Origin: Lottia gigantea
Taxonomy: Eukaryota > Mollusca > Gastropoda > Lottiidae
Assembly: GCF_000327385.1 (NCBI RefSeq)
Contig: NW_008708943.1
Span: 1,095,158 to 1,159,157 of the forward strand
DNA: 64,000 nucleotides
Direction: 5' to 3'
Of the stretch, positions 1-12,700 are shown one piece after another (positions within the stretch are counted from its first letter, which is position 1; each line of letters opens with the position of its first letter). Under the pieces are notes generated by a model. The model saw only the letters and a program-made list of their open reading frames with translations, did no database searches and had not been told where the DNA came from. Both the position numbers and the translations under genes were made by a program.

Positions 1-787
1 GTCTTACGGTACAGTACACAGCTTATCGTTTAACACAAATCCGTTACAGTTTCTTCCACACGAAGTGTCTTTGCAACACAAAACTAATATGACGGCCACA
101 ACCATGGTGTGGAAGGAAAAATACGTGGGCATGGTTGGCTTGAAAAGTATGGCATCATATGAAAGCGTTCCTCGATACAAATGTTAAATCGTTCGAAATC
201 CATAACCACGGGAGTCATCAGACAATAATTTAATACTCAACGGCTTCGTATACAATAAATGTTACAAAACCGCAGGTTTTGTGTTGTTGACAAAACCCAC
301 GGACGTTACAAAAGCAAAACAATTGGCGTTAGTCGTTCGTTATTCATTCGTTTGTAAAATGGCGTTTGTCCTTGACCTTATGAAAATTATTTACAGTATG
401 GACCACTATTTAAGGGAAAATAAACTTATTATGGACAACTGTATATGCCAATAAATACAAAGGTAAACAAATATGAGAAAACATAAAGAAAACAAAAACA
501 AAACATATCCAGCAACCTGGGATAAAACAGATTAACAACATGATATGCTTTTGGCCGCAACAAATATTATAGCCTTTTTTAAAAATTCAACTTATGAAGT
601 CGAGGAAGAGATTCAAAATACTTGTGAACTACGATCGTGTGTGTTATTTCCATGTAAGAACCATACATAGTTTCATATGATTAACAACGTAGAGGCCTGC
701 CACAGTTTTGAGATAAATTGAGGTTCAATGCTGCCATGTTATAATTTGAAAACTATTTAAACAAAGTAATTTGTGCTCTATTTTCAG
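1..787. other. Probable intron or 5' flank of the cadherin gene
   Basis: I see no convincing exon here on either strand. The first recognisable cadherin exon starts at 788 after a clear acceptor (ttttcag) and opens with one base still owed to a split codon, so this stretch is most likely intron of the same gene, with earlier exons upstream of the window. Confidence 0.5.
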
Positions 788-3700
788 ATGTAACTTTGGG
801 CGATAAATGTGGTTTGGATGAAGGTTTTAATAAAATTTGTGTTAATTCTAACGCAGTATGTTCTCAAGGCCTAGACGGAATTATGAGTTGTGTGTGTGAT
901 AGAAATTATACTAACATAGATGGACAGTGTGAGAATGTACCAAGCAAATTATTCGTGAAAGATTTTGTTAATGAAACTATTACACAGGGTGAAAACATAA
1001 CGATAGGTGTGTATATTTTTGATATTATATAAAGCAAGATAAACATTTATATCATCTGTTAATTACCTGCCTTACATCTTCACATTGTCTGGCTATTACG
1101 AACTTCGTCTTATACCTTGACTGCAATAGTATTCATTTATTCTAACCTTTTGTTTACATACTTTCTGTCGAGGTCTCTGATTAGCTGTTTTCGTTACCTT
1201 ACAATCCAAGTAAATCACTGCATTTACAAATTTCTGAAATAGCTTGGCATTGTGAGGATGCTTGCATCATTTCATCCAATTATTCATTGTCATTTTAACC
1301 CCCTTTCTACAAATTAATCTTCTGATGACACGTGTAAATTGTGTTGAAACGTTATGAACTTTGTTATTTAAGAAGTATATTTATACAATTATATTGTGTT
1401 TTTTGTAATATGATATTGAAATCGTTCTACGTAATCGTCCATGTCTTTGATTAGTTATATTTGGTATTAATTCTAATTTCAGATTATGAATTAACAGTTC
1501 TAACCTTGAATAATATTCAGATTGACACCATACCCAATATATCAAATAACTTTAAGTATGATAGTTCCAATGGAGAACTTAAAGTGTGGATTTTTAACAC
1601 TCGAAATCTATTATTAGAGGTAAGTCTGATGAAATATTTGATAATCAAATTTAAAATTGTTTGTCCTGATAGCATCCCCCCCACCCCCAATTTTTTTTCA
1701 CCAGATCCCAACTTCTCTGATGAAATTTAACTTTCGGTTCTTTTACTAATATTTAACAGAATTTTATGATTCGAATGAGGGCTGTATACGGTGATGTTGA
1801 AGTTCAAGATTCGACACTGGTACATTTACATACTATAAAACCAGATATTGAAGAATGTACAACAGTTTTTCCACAACAAGGTAATTATAGTAAAAAAATT
1901 TCATTTTCTTTACCATGGTGTAGGCTCTCAATTATTATCTTTTAGTCTAGCACAATAAAGCCATTCTGAACATAGAAAATTATTATATTGCCACCTTATA
2001 TCTTTGTCACATCGAACATCTATGTTAGAATTATAGCTTGATTTAACTATACTGCTCTGACAACAACGTAATGGCATTAAACAGTTTTGTGACTAATGGA
2101 GGCCCACTGCTACCATGTCACGATTTGCTATCTAGTTAAACACGGTCAGTGGAGACGCTGAGGGGCCAAAAATCCTAGAAAGATATGGATGGTTTGTATA
2201 CCCCAACTTCATTTCGTGCAAATACAAATATAAAAATATTATATGAATATATACAAGCGTATACATTTTTGCCCAAAAATATGACTCAGAATGAACCAAA
2301 ACAAATTTATTTTTTAAAAATTCGTAAGTAATCCCTTTTCAGAGGGCTCCATGGGAGACTTGCGTCTATAAAGCGCTTTGGCTGAGCTGAGCCTTATTTG
2401 TATCCCAAGACCCGAAAGGCTTACAACTGGAACACATACACATTCAGATTAATGTGCGGTTGACATTAAAGGCAGTCAATCGATAACTGAGTCTGTGAAG
2501 TGGTGAATGAGGGAAATAAATAGATCACTTATTTTCAGAAGTCACAAATGTCACATTGGGCGATGAGTGTAGTTTTGATAATGATATTTATAAAATCTGT
2601 ATTGATCCCGACACAGTCTGCTCTAAAACAGAAGGAAAATGTAAATGTGATAGAAACCATGCTGAAATAGACGGACAATGTGTGGAACTACCAGATAAGT
2701 TATTTAGTAACAAGTATGAATACCAAGTTATTCTTGCCAATATAGAGCCCAATAAAGCTTTGAGTAAGTTTTGATTCTTAGTTCTATTCTAATTTCAGCA
2801 TTATCATATTATGTTCCTGGAAATCGTACGCTGCACTGTATGGAATCCAGGTTCTTTATTGGATTGTCCGCTGGCGAATACAACCAGTCTGGACCCTCGA
2901 CAGAAAGACTGTAAAGAATTAAATGGAGGGCTCTGATTCGCTGTATTCGCTGTCGTAAAATCCATTCAAATCGCCGACCGTGACACAAGAAAGTGGCCAT
3001 TGCCGTCAAGATATAAGATGAAAGTGTAAAACCTTAAACCATTGTTGGAAATGGATTGTTAATGAATCTATATAGGGCCTAAACACATATCTTTATCCTC
3101 AAAGAAGCTGAGAACATAATTGCGGTGTTCCGAATGAGACATTCACTAATTTTCTTTTATGGATAGCCACCATATTTATATAGTCAGGTAACCTAATTTC
3201 GTGCTAACCTATTTTTCGTGTATTTCTGAAAAGGATTAATAATTTACATGTGCGACCTCGCGTGACCTCCGCATTTGCTTGTTTTGATAATCATAGGTTT
3301 ATCTCTACAATGTCAGCTAGTAGAATGAATCCAGTAGTTTCAAGCAAGGTAAAATGTATAAATGTATGCTTTGACAAATACAAAATGGCGGATTTCACTT
3401 ACCAAACGTCACAATTTTTTATCGTCCGAATTTCCTTATAATCCCTAACTGTAATCGGAATTCCAAGTGTCGTCTGCTAGAATGTAGTCCAACGAATGAA
3501 GTCACGTGATCAACTAGCGGATTCCGTGTCAGCAGAAAAATTCTATGGAACACAATGCGGGCCATATTCTTATGTTGTTTCAATGACTTTTATCAATAAA
3601 TCGCGCTACGTATCTTATTTTGTCAGTCACTATTTCTTATTTTAAATCATGGTTCTTTGAATGAATTATCATTAGTTATAATGAATTGATATTAAAAATA

Positions 3701-6700
3701 AATACTAAGAGAAGTTAATTATACCATCCGGTATCCATACAACATTTTTTCCTCGACTTATTTATAGATCAAACATTTTACACGAAAATAGGTGACGCAT
3801 TTTGCCGCTGTTGTCGAGTTGATAACGCGTGAAATATGGGTATGTGCAGCCAAATATTTTTATTTAAAATCAAAGCTGCCAGTGGTCGTATATTACCTTG
3901 CCTGGCAAGCTAATCTTTTTTAGTGTAAGTGGTGAAAAGACAAAATTTGATTCATAATTTTTTGATCAGTACGATTTTTTTTTATTTGTACATTGTGTTT
4001 TTGATTACAGATTTCAGTTTAAATGTTCCCCAAGAATCTTTAATAGATACTAACTTTGAGCTAATACCACAAAGACGAAAAATAGAGGTTAACGGTTTAA
4101 ACGAAAATAACGAAGTACAGGTTATAGTTAGTGACACTAAACTTCTTCAATCTGAGGTATTTAAATCCTGTCTGGTAGGGCCTGCTTCATATAGTGCTAT
4201 TAGCCTATTTTAGAAAAGTTATCAACAATCTTACTTTACTATAGACCTATATTTTTGTAGTCCAGTCATATCACTTTAAAACCCTACACCATTTATGTCT
4301 CGTCGGTGTTGGTCCAAGGGTCACAGAGTCACGTGATACCTACAAAACGAATGTCACACTATTTTACTGTCATCATTAAGGTAATTAATATTATGTTATG
4401 AAAACGCATCTTCGGAGATGTGGAAAATCTTCGTAAAATAGGTCTAGTTTTTCTGACTCTACTCCAGCAGATAACTGTAAATTTTCTATCAGAGGCTGGA
4501 ATAGAGGCAGATGTTTCGGACTAATAATTTAGGACATCATTTTCTATCATTCTAAATTACTACTTTAAGGTAATGATGTTAAAAGTTGAAACTATATATG
4601 GTGGTGTTAAGGTACATGACTCGATGTTATTTAAGTTAGAAATAGTCATCAATGAGACATTTGATTCGATTAGTATTGAAGAAGAAAAACCTAACGGAAC
4701 AAGGATTGACGACTTCTCTTTACCAGGATTTAAAGATTTTGAATTTGTCGACTGTCCAGAATTTACTTTTGAACAAAACACGGTAAGGATCATTGAATCT
4801 AATTGCCCACCGTGTCCAAACCAAACCCCCATTCGTCATACTTCCTCGGGGCAACACAAGTGAGAAAAATTACGCATTTATAGCTAAATATGGTCCAATC
4901 AAAATTGGTCCTTCTGTATTGGTAGCAAATTTCAGCCAATCAAAACAAATCACTCGTTATGACGCTGTTTGCGAAAGTAAACAAAACGAAAGTAGCGTGC
5001 CATTACATATTTTGGTGAATACGTAGGTCTGTACGGTACAGAATTGAGCAAGATTTTCGTGAGAAAATCAAACCTTTCTTTGGAATATTTACTTGGAAAG
5101 AATGTACCTCATCTCTGTTCTGCCAATCTGATTGGTCAGATTAAAATGCCAATAATCGCATTTTTTTTTTATTTGAAATCGTCTATTATTTTAATATTTA
5201 GATATATACTAACAAGATATTGGACAGAGAAAGGGGTAATAGTGAATACCATTGTAAAATCAAAGCAACTTTTGAAAAGGATAATCAATGTACTTTAAGG
5301 GTAATTAAAATACTTAAACACATTATGCCAGAGTGGTCTTTGTTGCAGACTAGAATCTTGAATCTAGAGTTTCACCAACCGACTGCAGGCACACTAGGAA
5401 ACATAGAGCATAAACATAACTAACCGCCACATGGTTGACGAAGGATGCACGTTAATTACCATTGAATTTTATTCCATCCGAAACCAAAACTGATTGTTTA
5501 TTGCTGTTGGCTATGCCTGGAACACCCCTGTGACATATATTGGGTTGCCCGGTAAAAATTGGTAACACTTTCAGGATGTATCAAAGAAATTAGATTTACA
5601 AGGAAATTTAAAACTGCTGCCATTTCAAAGTGTTTCAAAATATGAAGCTTAATTTTTGTGAAGATATGTTATATATCTTTTTTAAAAGGGGCATTCTGCT
5701 TTTATGTAAAAAAAAATTCATTATCAAAAACGTTGTAAATTATACCTGAATTTATTTCTAAAGTATGCTATTTATACCTATGTATCTTTTTGATCAAACT
5801 GAATTTGTTTTAAAAGGCTTACTATTAAAACTGAGAGTACTAATTGTTAGTTAAACAGTTTGACCTAGTTTCGGTGATTGGCTTTATAATGGCTGTTATA
5901 TTTAGTTGATATCTTAAGAAAACGTAGGTGACATATTCTCTACAATTAGGGGTTACTAATTATATTATTACTCAAATTTAGGTCAAAATATGAAAATGGA
6001 ATGAAAATTGGTATCTATTTTTCCGAGCCACCCGATATATAAAACGAGATTGACAAATACTATTATTTTGGCCAATAGATTAAAAACACAACATTAACCT
6101 TGAGTCATTTTTGTAGGATGTTGGATCTGTCATAATTAGTATAGAGGATATAAATGATAATCCGCCAGTGTTTCCTAGACAGACATATTTTGGTAAGGTG
6201 AAGGAGAATGATCCTGAAGCAGTCGTTTTATTTCAAGACACAAGTGGAAAGAGTGTAAAGGTAATTATGAAATGAATCAAAGTATCAAAGATTTATATTC
6301 TTATGTTGAAACTTTGTCCTGCTGAAATTTACTAACCTAGGTACATACTTCCAGGGCAAGCTTTCGTTCCTAGTCTGTCCATGATGTTTGTGGGAAGACT
6401 GACCACGTTGTAAAATGAAATTAAGTTGTTGGTCATAATGTGATGTGCATAGGGGGACATTTCAGTGACCTTGGCATTAGCCCCCTGTTTTTGATCTCAT
6501 GTGCAGACTGTAGACATTTTTCCATGGCATTCTGTAAGACCTGCAACATTGGCAGAGACAAACCTGAAAGATGATTAGGGCTATTGCAAAGTTATGTAGA
6601 GCATGTACAGACTCTTACCCTACCCATAACTATCACTGCTTTCCCTTTTAAATCAGAATACTGTTTCCTTAATTTGTCCTCGCTAACCTGTTGAAGTTCC

Positions 6701-9700
6701 AAAGCCACTTATTTATAACTTAGTTTCTCTTAAGATAATATCACTGTCGGACAATATTTTCACGAACATGTTAATTGCGGTTGTCTCGGGGATCTTGAAA
6801 GAATGGAGACTGAAGAAAACAGAATCAAGGACTATGTATCTTTAACTCGCACTTGATGAGAAATGAATCGAAAAACGCTCAAACGCAAACAAAGGTCTAA
6901 CATAAAAGTCTTGTATGATCACCTTGGGGTGTTACAGGAAGTCACACTTCCTCCTTACTCTTCATCTACAACTGTAGAATCACTACATTAACTTCGTTAT
7001 CATTTAATAACATATTACCATGTTGAGTTTTCTTTCACAGATTACGACAGCTGATCGAGATATAACACCAAATAACAACATAACTTATACTTTATCAGGC
7101 GGAGATGATTTACCATTTTCTTTAACAAATAATGACAGAGACGCCGTCATAAAAGTCAAAAGAAATTCTGAGATTGACAAAGAAACCAAAGACAATTATA
7201 TATTCATAATAGAAGCATCTGATGGAATCAACAAGAATTCAGCAACAGTAACAATTGAGATCATTGATGTTAATGAACCAGCCAAGTTCACAAAGAAGAA
7301 CTATACATTTAATGTGTCTGAAGATGATTCTAACGTGTTTGTTGGATATGTTATTGCTGTAGATGAAGATAAAAATGAAAAATATCGGAAGAACAAATAC
7401 AACATCTTAAGTGGTTCTTTTGGATATTTTGAAATAACACAAAATGGATCTCTTTATTTAAAGAATACAGCAAGACAGAAGCAAACTCTATTCTTTGAAC
7501 TCATCGTCTCTGTGTCAGACGAGAATTTACCAGAAGAAAGGGAGACTACCAATGTTACAATTCGTGTTACTGATGTTAATGAGAGCCCCAAGTTTAATCA
7601 ATCCCTCTACAATTTCCTACTTTTAGAAGGTGACGCATGCATGGACGGAATGGGACAGGTATACGCTTATGAGATTGACTTTAAGGACACAGATAATTCC
7701 ATGTTTAAGTTTAGTATAGAATCCAATCTGTTTAACGTGGATCCAGAAACAGGGAATATAACCTGCAAGAATTCTCTAGACTATGAAAGAAAAACAGAAT
7801 ATGAATTAGAAGTTAAGGCTGTTGATAAAGGATCACCACCTCTCAGCTCAACAACCAAGGTTTTAGTGAAATTAGAAGATGCTAATGATAATGACCCTAT
7901 ACTTGATGTTGGCACAAACCCAGTAATATTGTGCTCCAACATACGTATAAAGGGTAAACCAATTACTGTAGTAAGAGCTTCGGACGCTGATTCTGGTTTA
8001 AATGGACAATTAACATTTAGTATAACCAAGATTAATGGTGAAGATATATTTGGTATTGATGATAGTGGATTAGTATTTGTCAAAGAAGAAAATAACACTT
8101 TAGAATGTAATAAAAATTACACTGTAGAAATAACTTGTAGCGATAACGGTAGGATGTCAATTTATTTTCTTGATAGTGGTTTCTCATTGAAATGATAATA
8201 ACCAATCAGAGGCCTCAATAGAAAGTCTGAACGATAAGCCATAATGTTTATTACGAGGCTTCTGCTTGACTGGCCTGCAATCCAATCAAATCGCTACATT
8301 CTGCAACACAAGAAATTTCTGTGATTTATGTGAGGCCGCGAGAGGTGGCTATTGTAGTCAAGGTTTGAATCGAAATTCGTAATAACTTGACAATGTGATG
8401 ATGATGTTATTTGTTAAATTTTCTTTTGACTCCCGAATTTGGAAGCAGTAGACCTACCGGTTAAGTTGAACCTGAGTTGAACCAATCGTCCAATTGCACG
8501 TAAACACACACCACGGGTAGACCTGTTTTCACTAATTCTTAATTTTCGATGTGTCTAACTTGAAACAGATAAAAATCCAAAATAAAATTTTGCTTTAGAT
8601 GAATCTTGGTGAAAATTAGAAGATAAGTTAGTTCCAGACAAGAAAACTGTGTGAGAGAAAACAAAAAGTTGAATCAAAAGTATGTATGTTTTATATTGTA
8701 GGTGTTAACCCTCGGTCAGTAAGAAGAAACTTAAAAGTATCAGTGTCAGCTCAAGGTATAAAAGGTCTTTTCAAAGAGTCAGAATTTTTTTTCAACATTA
8801 CGGAAGGAGTGGAATATACCAACCTTCCGGGATTATATTTCAATCAAGATGTAGTGTCTCCTACAGCACAATTATTTATCGAAGATCGGGATGCTGCCTT
8901 ACATTTCAGTCTAAGGAATAAAACTCTCATAATTAATGGTATCTTTGATCGAGAAAACAAGACTGAATATAGGATCATTTTGAAAGCTACCGAAACATCT
9001 GGTCAGTCAGATATTGCCGTGGTAAGTATTCTGCAGTGACTAAACTCGAAATGTCTGAGGGTTTTCCCGAATTTCTAACTTAGTTATGAGATTCATGCCC
9101 GATAAACGTGCATTTGGGGCTGCTAGGACCCTCTGTCCACTGCACCTCTGTAAATTAATTTAATGCCGGTTTATGTAATATTTACATAATGTTGATATTT
9201 ACTCATTTCTATATGTTTTAATATTGTATTTTTTTCGTGTACATGGTATAACCACTGGTATTCTGTATAATTTAGATTTACTTTACCCTGGGTTTCATCC
9301 AAAATTGGTTCGCAAACCTTTAATGCTGTATCGGAGACATTAAAGGCTTTTATTTTAACCATTCTGATTGTCTGTCCAATTGCGAATTCTATATCACTCG
9401 AATTCAAACTGCTATCTATATGCGACAATATTACGTTCCCAACGCAGGTTTCTAATTAAATCTTATTTCACTTTTATTGCGTGCATGGAACATTTCACGA
9501 CGCTTTCTCGATATCGTGGCGATCGCGACGGCGATTACGTTTATGGGGACCCAAAGAATGTATTTTAGAATTGTGTATATATTTCTTACTTGGTTATAAT
9601 TCATTAAATATTTTGTAGATAAGAATACATATAATTGATGTGAATGATAATCCACCAGTTATAACTGATAAAAATTACATAAGGTACTTAAGTTTATATG

Positions 9701-12700
9701 AAGGTATGAAAATTGGTAAACTCCTTATTCGAGTAGAAGCTTCAGATGCAGATGAAACTAAGAATACTCTATTCACATACAGTCTATTGACTCCGAATAT
9801 TCGTAAGTTTATTGTATATTGAGTAAGAGATTTTACTAGAAATTTAAAATTACAAAATAGAAGTGCGAGAATATTTGGTTTGTTTGTATTTTTGGGGCCA
9901 GAGAGGGGATAATTTACTGTCATCAATTTACCATTTTAATTCAAATCAAATTCGAACAACTAATTGATCTCAAATAAAGTTGACAAATTCAGTGCAAATT
10001 CAAATTATGTCGAGGGATCTGATTGGTTATATTTGCTGGCGCACGATCCGAACAAATCGCTACATATACAAAAAAAGAAAGGTGGATACTGTACCTATAT
10101 GAACCTAACGCCGAATTACGATTCTGAAATGAGATGAAAATATGATATTGTTGATCTGGTAAATTAGATGATTATATCCCTATCAATATTTATTGTTTTT
10201 CTAATTTCAGCTTTCATTATAAACAGTACTACTGGCAATATAATAACATCTGAAATTCTAGACCGAGAAAAAACCTCTATATACCACCTGCTAGTCAGTG
10301 TAAGTATTTTATATAATATTCAATGTATTTTATCAGTACTAATACTCATGTTTAACAGATTGAGAGTAAAAGGTAGATTATCAAAACTCATATAACTAAT
10401 TTGGTGTGTGAATCAAGTTGGTCTTATTAAATTGTTTTATCATATATGGAATTATTGAAGAAAGATAAAGGAAATAAAATGTTAAAGGGATTGTATAGAG
10501 GTTTTTTGAATTCTTTATGTGCATCGGGTTCACTGATATCAACAATTTGCACCATTCCACTATTCAATCAGAAGTCTATGGTTCCTGCAATTCCACTAAA
10601 ACTCAGTGTTTGATGACATCACTAATTGCAAAGGGTCTTATGCGATACAAAAGCATATTTTGCGATTATTTGGCATCAAGTTCTTTTTTCTTGTGGTACT
10701 GGAGAACCACAGACGTCTGACTGAAAATTAGAATAGTGCAAATTGATGCTATTAGTGAACCCGATACACGTAAAACACAATTAAAAACCGCCTTACAATC
10801 CCTTAAATATAAATGTGGACGTAAAAAAGTTATTAACTTGTAGTTTTATGATATTTTGTAGGTTACAGATGGAAATTTCACAGATGTTGCTTATATAACA
10901 GTTGAAATAAGAGATGTTAATGACAACCCTCCAGTTATTCAAGATCCAGGATTCAAGACAATTAACGTTACAGAAAATCTAGTTCATCAGGCGGTAAGTA
11001 GTTACAAACAATATGGTACAAATATCAATATATTTCTTAGTTGCAATTACCACGTGATTATTTGAAAATGTTTTTTCTTTATTTTGATTGATTTTGATTC
11101 ATAATGATCTATTTATCTATAATGTCAAGCTATAGTCAATAAAAAATATATCTGTTTTTAGATACCAATTAAAATAAGAGATGAAGATAGTATTGGTAGC
11201 ATTAATATAAACCTGAATAGAAACTGTCCCCTTAGTTTGAACAACCCTCTTAGTTCGAACGTTCAACGTAAGTTTCATGTTTTAGCATCAAATTTCAAAT
11301 TTAAGTCTCAACCAATGACGTAATACACTTAAAATTGTTATTATTAATGTTCATATCATGAATATTCTAAAAATCATTCAAGCTACATATTATATTGTGT
11401 TTGTAAAATCATAATCAATGCAATTTTTCTAGAATCAAGCAACACAATCTGAATGAATGAGAAATTGGTATGGGCAAATAAAAATATAAATATTCCAGAT
11501 ACCAGGCTGTTGATAGTTATACATACAAAATCTAGAAAATTTCGTAATTCCTTTAACTAGCGTGTCACTCCATTAGCAATGTGATCTATTTTTAGAATCT
11601 GGAAGTATTGCAACAGGAGAACTGAACTTTAGAAAGAGTCTGGATTATGAAGAACAGACAAAGTATGAATGTATAATAACAGCTACAGATGGGAATTACA
11701 CTACCAATAAAACATTGGTTATTAACGTTGTTGATGTTAACGATAATTCGCCAGTCTTTCACATGATTCCCGAAGAAATTAGGGTCGATGCTCCTATTAA
11801 TCCTGGAGATATTCTGGTTGATATGATAAATGCTACTGATGCCGATTCTGGCAGTAATTCACAAATAATGTTCTCTGTAGAGCCCGAAGAATATTACAGT
11901 GAGTGATATAGTGCTCTCCACCCTTATTGTATGTATTGTATGGAATACTTGCCAGTGGGTCCACTACCATAGGTACCACTTGAACCAAGTCCAAAATACC
12001 CATCCCTAGAATTACCATTAACTATAGACTGAAAAGCTTTAACTCTTCCATTAACAGGCATTAAGTTGACTCAGAATGCAGATAAGTATATTAAAAAAGA
12101 AATTCCTGGGGAATCACTCCCAATCTTCTAGTTGAGTTACTAATACTTTCTATTCTAAATAGTAAAACGAGTTGAAGATGTATTGTATATGATTATATTT
12201 TTTGACAGAAATTAATAAAAATACCGGAGAGATACGTTTCAAATCTTTACAAAATGATTCAAATTTGGTCATAACTATAACTGCAACAGATAGTGGAATT
12301 CCACCTAAATCCTCCGTAGCTAAGGTAAATTTTAATTTAGATTTTAAATTAGATTTGAGACGAGAGTTTTTACATTCTGGAATATTGTAGTTTACTTTTT
12401 GCTTGGTGACTTAATTTTTCTATTTCACAATCAGTTGCTTTCGTGGGGGCAGGGGGCAACTGAGATGATCATTTAGACCTAGGACTGCCCTTATCTTTTG
12501 ACTTGATGGATATCTTTGGTGATATGGATACTTTCATTTCGTATATGTTTAGATAAATACTCACTTGTTGAGTACTGATTAGTTTCAAATTCTTTTCATA
12601 CTTGGTTGTGTTGTATTTTTAAACCTATATTCTAATGTGGAGGTATAGTGTCGTCACTCCTATCTATTGGTCAGTCTACAATTAGGTTGTGAACGCGATA

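Larger units (their letters stand above)
788..4782 (+). other. Tandemly duplicated three-exon EGF plus cadherin-like cassette
   Basis: Exons 788-1006, 1483-1619 and 1760-1880 encode an EGF-like module and a cadherin-like segment. Exons 2539-2763, 4011-4156 and 4570-4782 encode the same arrangement with the same splice phases up to the third exon. Shared landmarks are LGDKC/LGDEC at the module start, a shared IDGQC at the end of the EGF, KLF directly after it, a LLLE/LLQSE end of the middle exon, and the paired AVYGDVEVQDSTL / TIYGGVKVHDSML. This is an internal duplication within the cadherin gene. Confidence 0.8.

Noticed and set aside
7781-8098. 105-codon minus-strand frame inside the cadherin
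   Set aside because: It is the antisense of cadherin repeats with clear DxND motifs on the plus strand.
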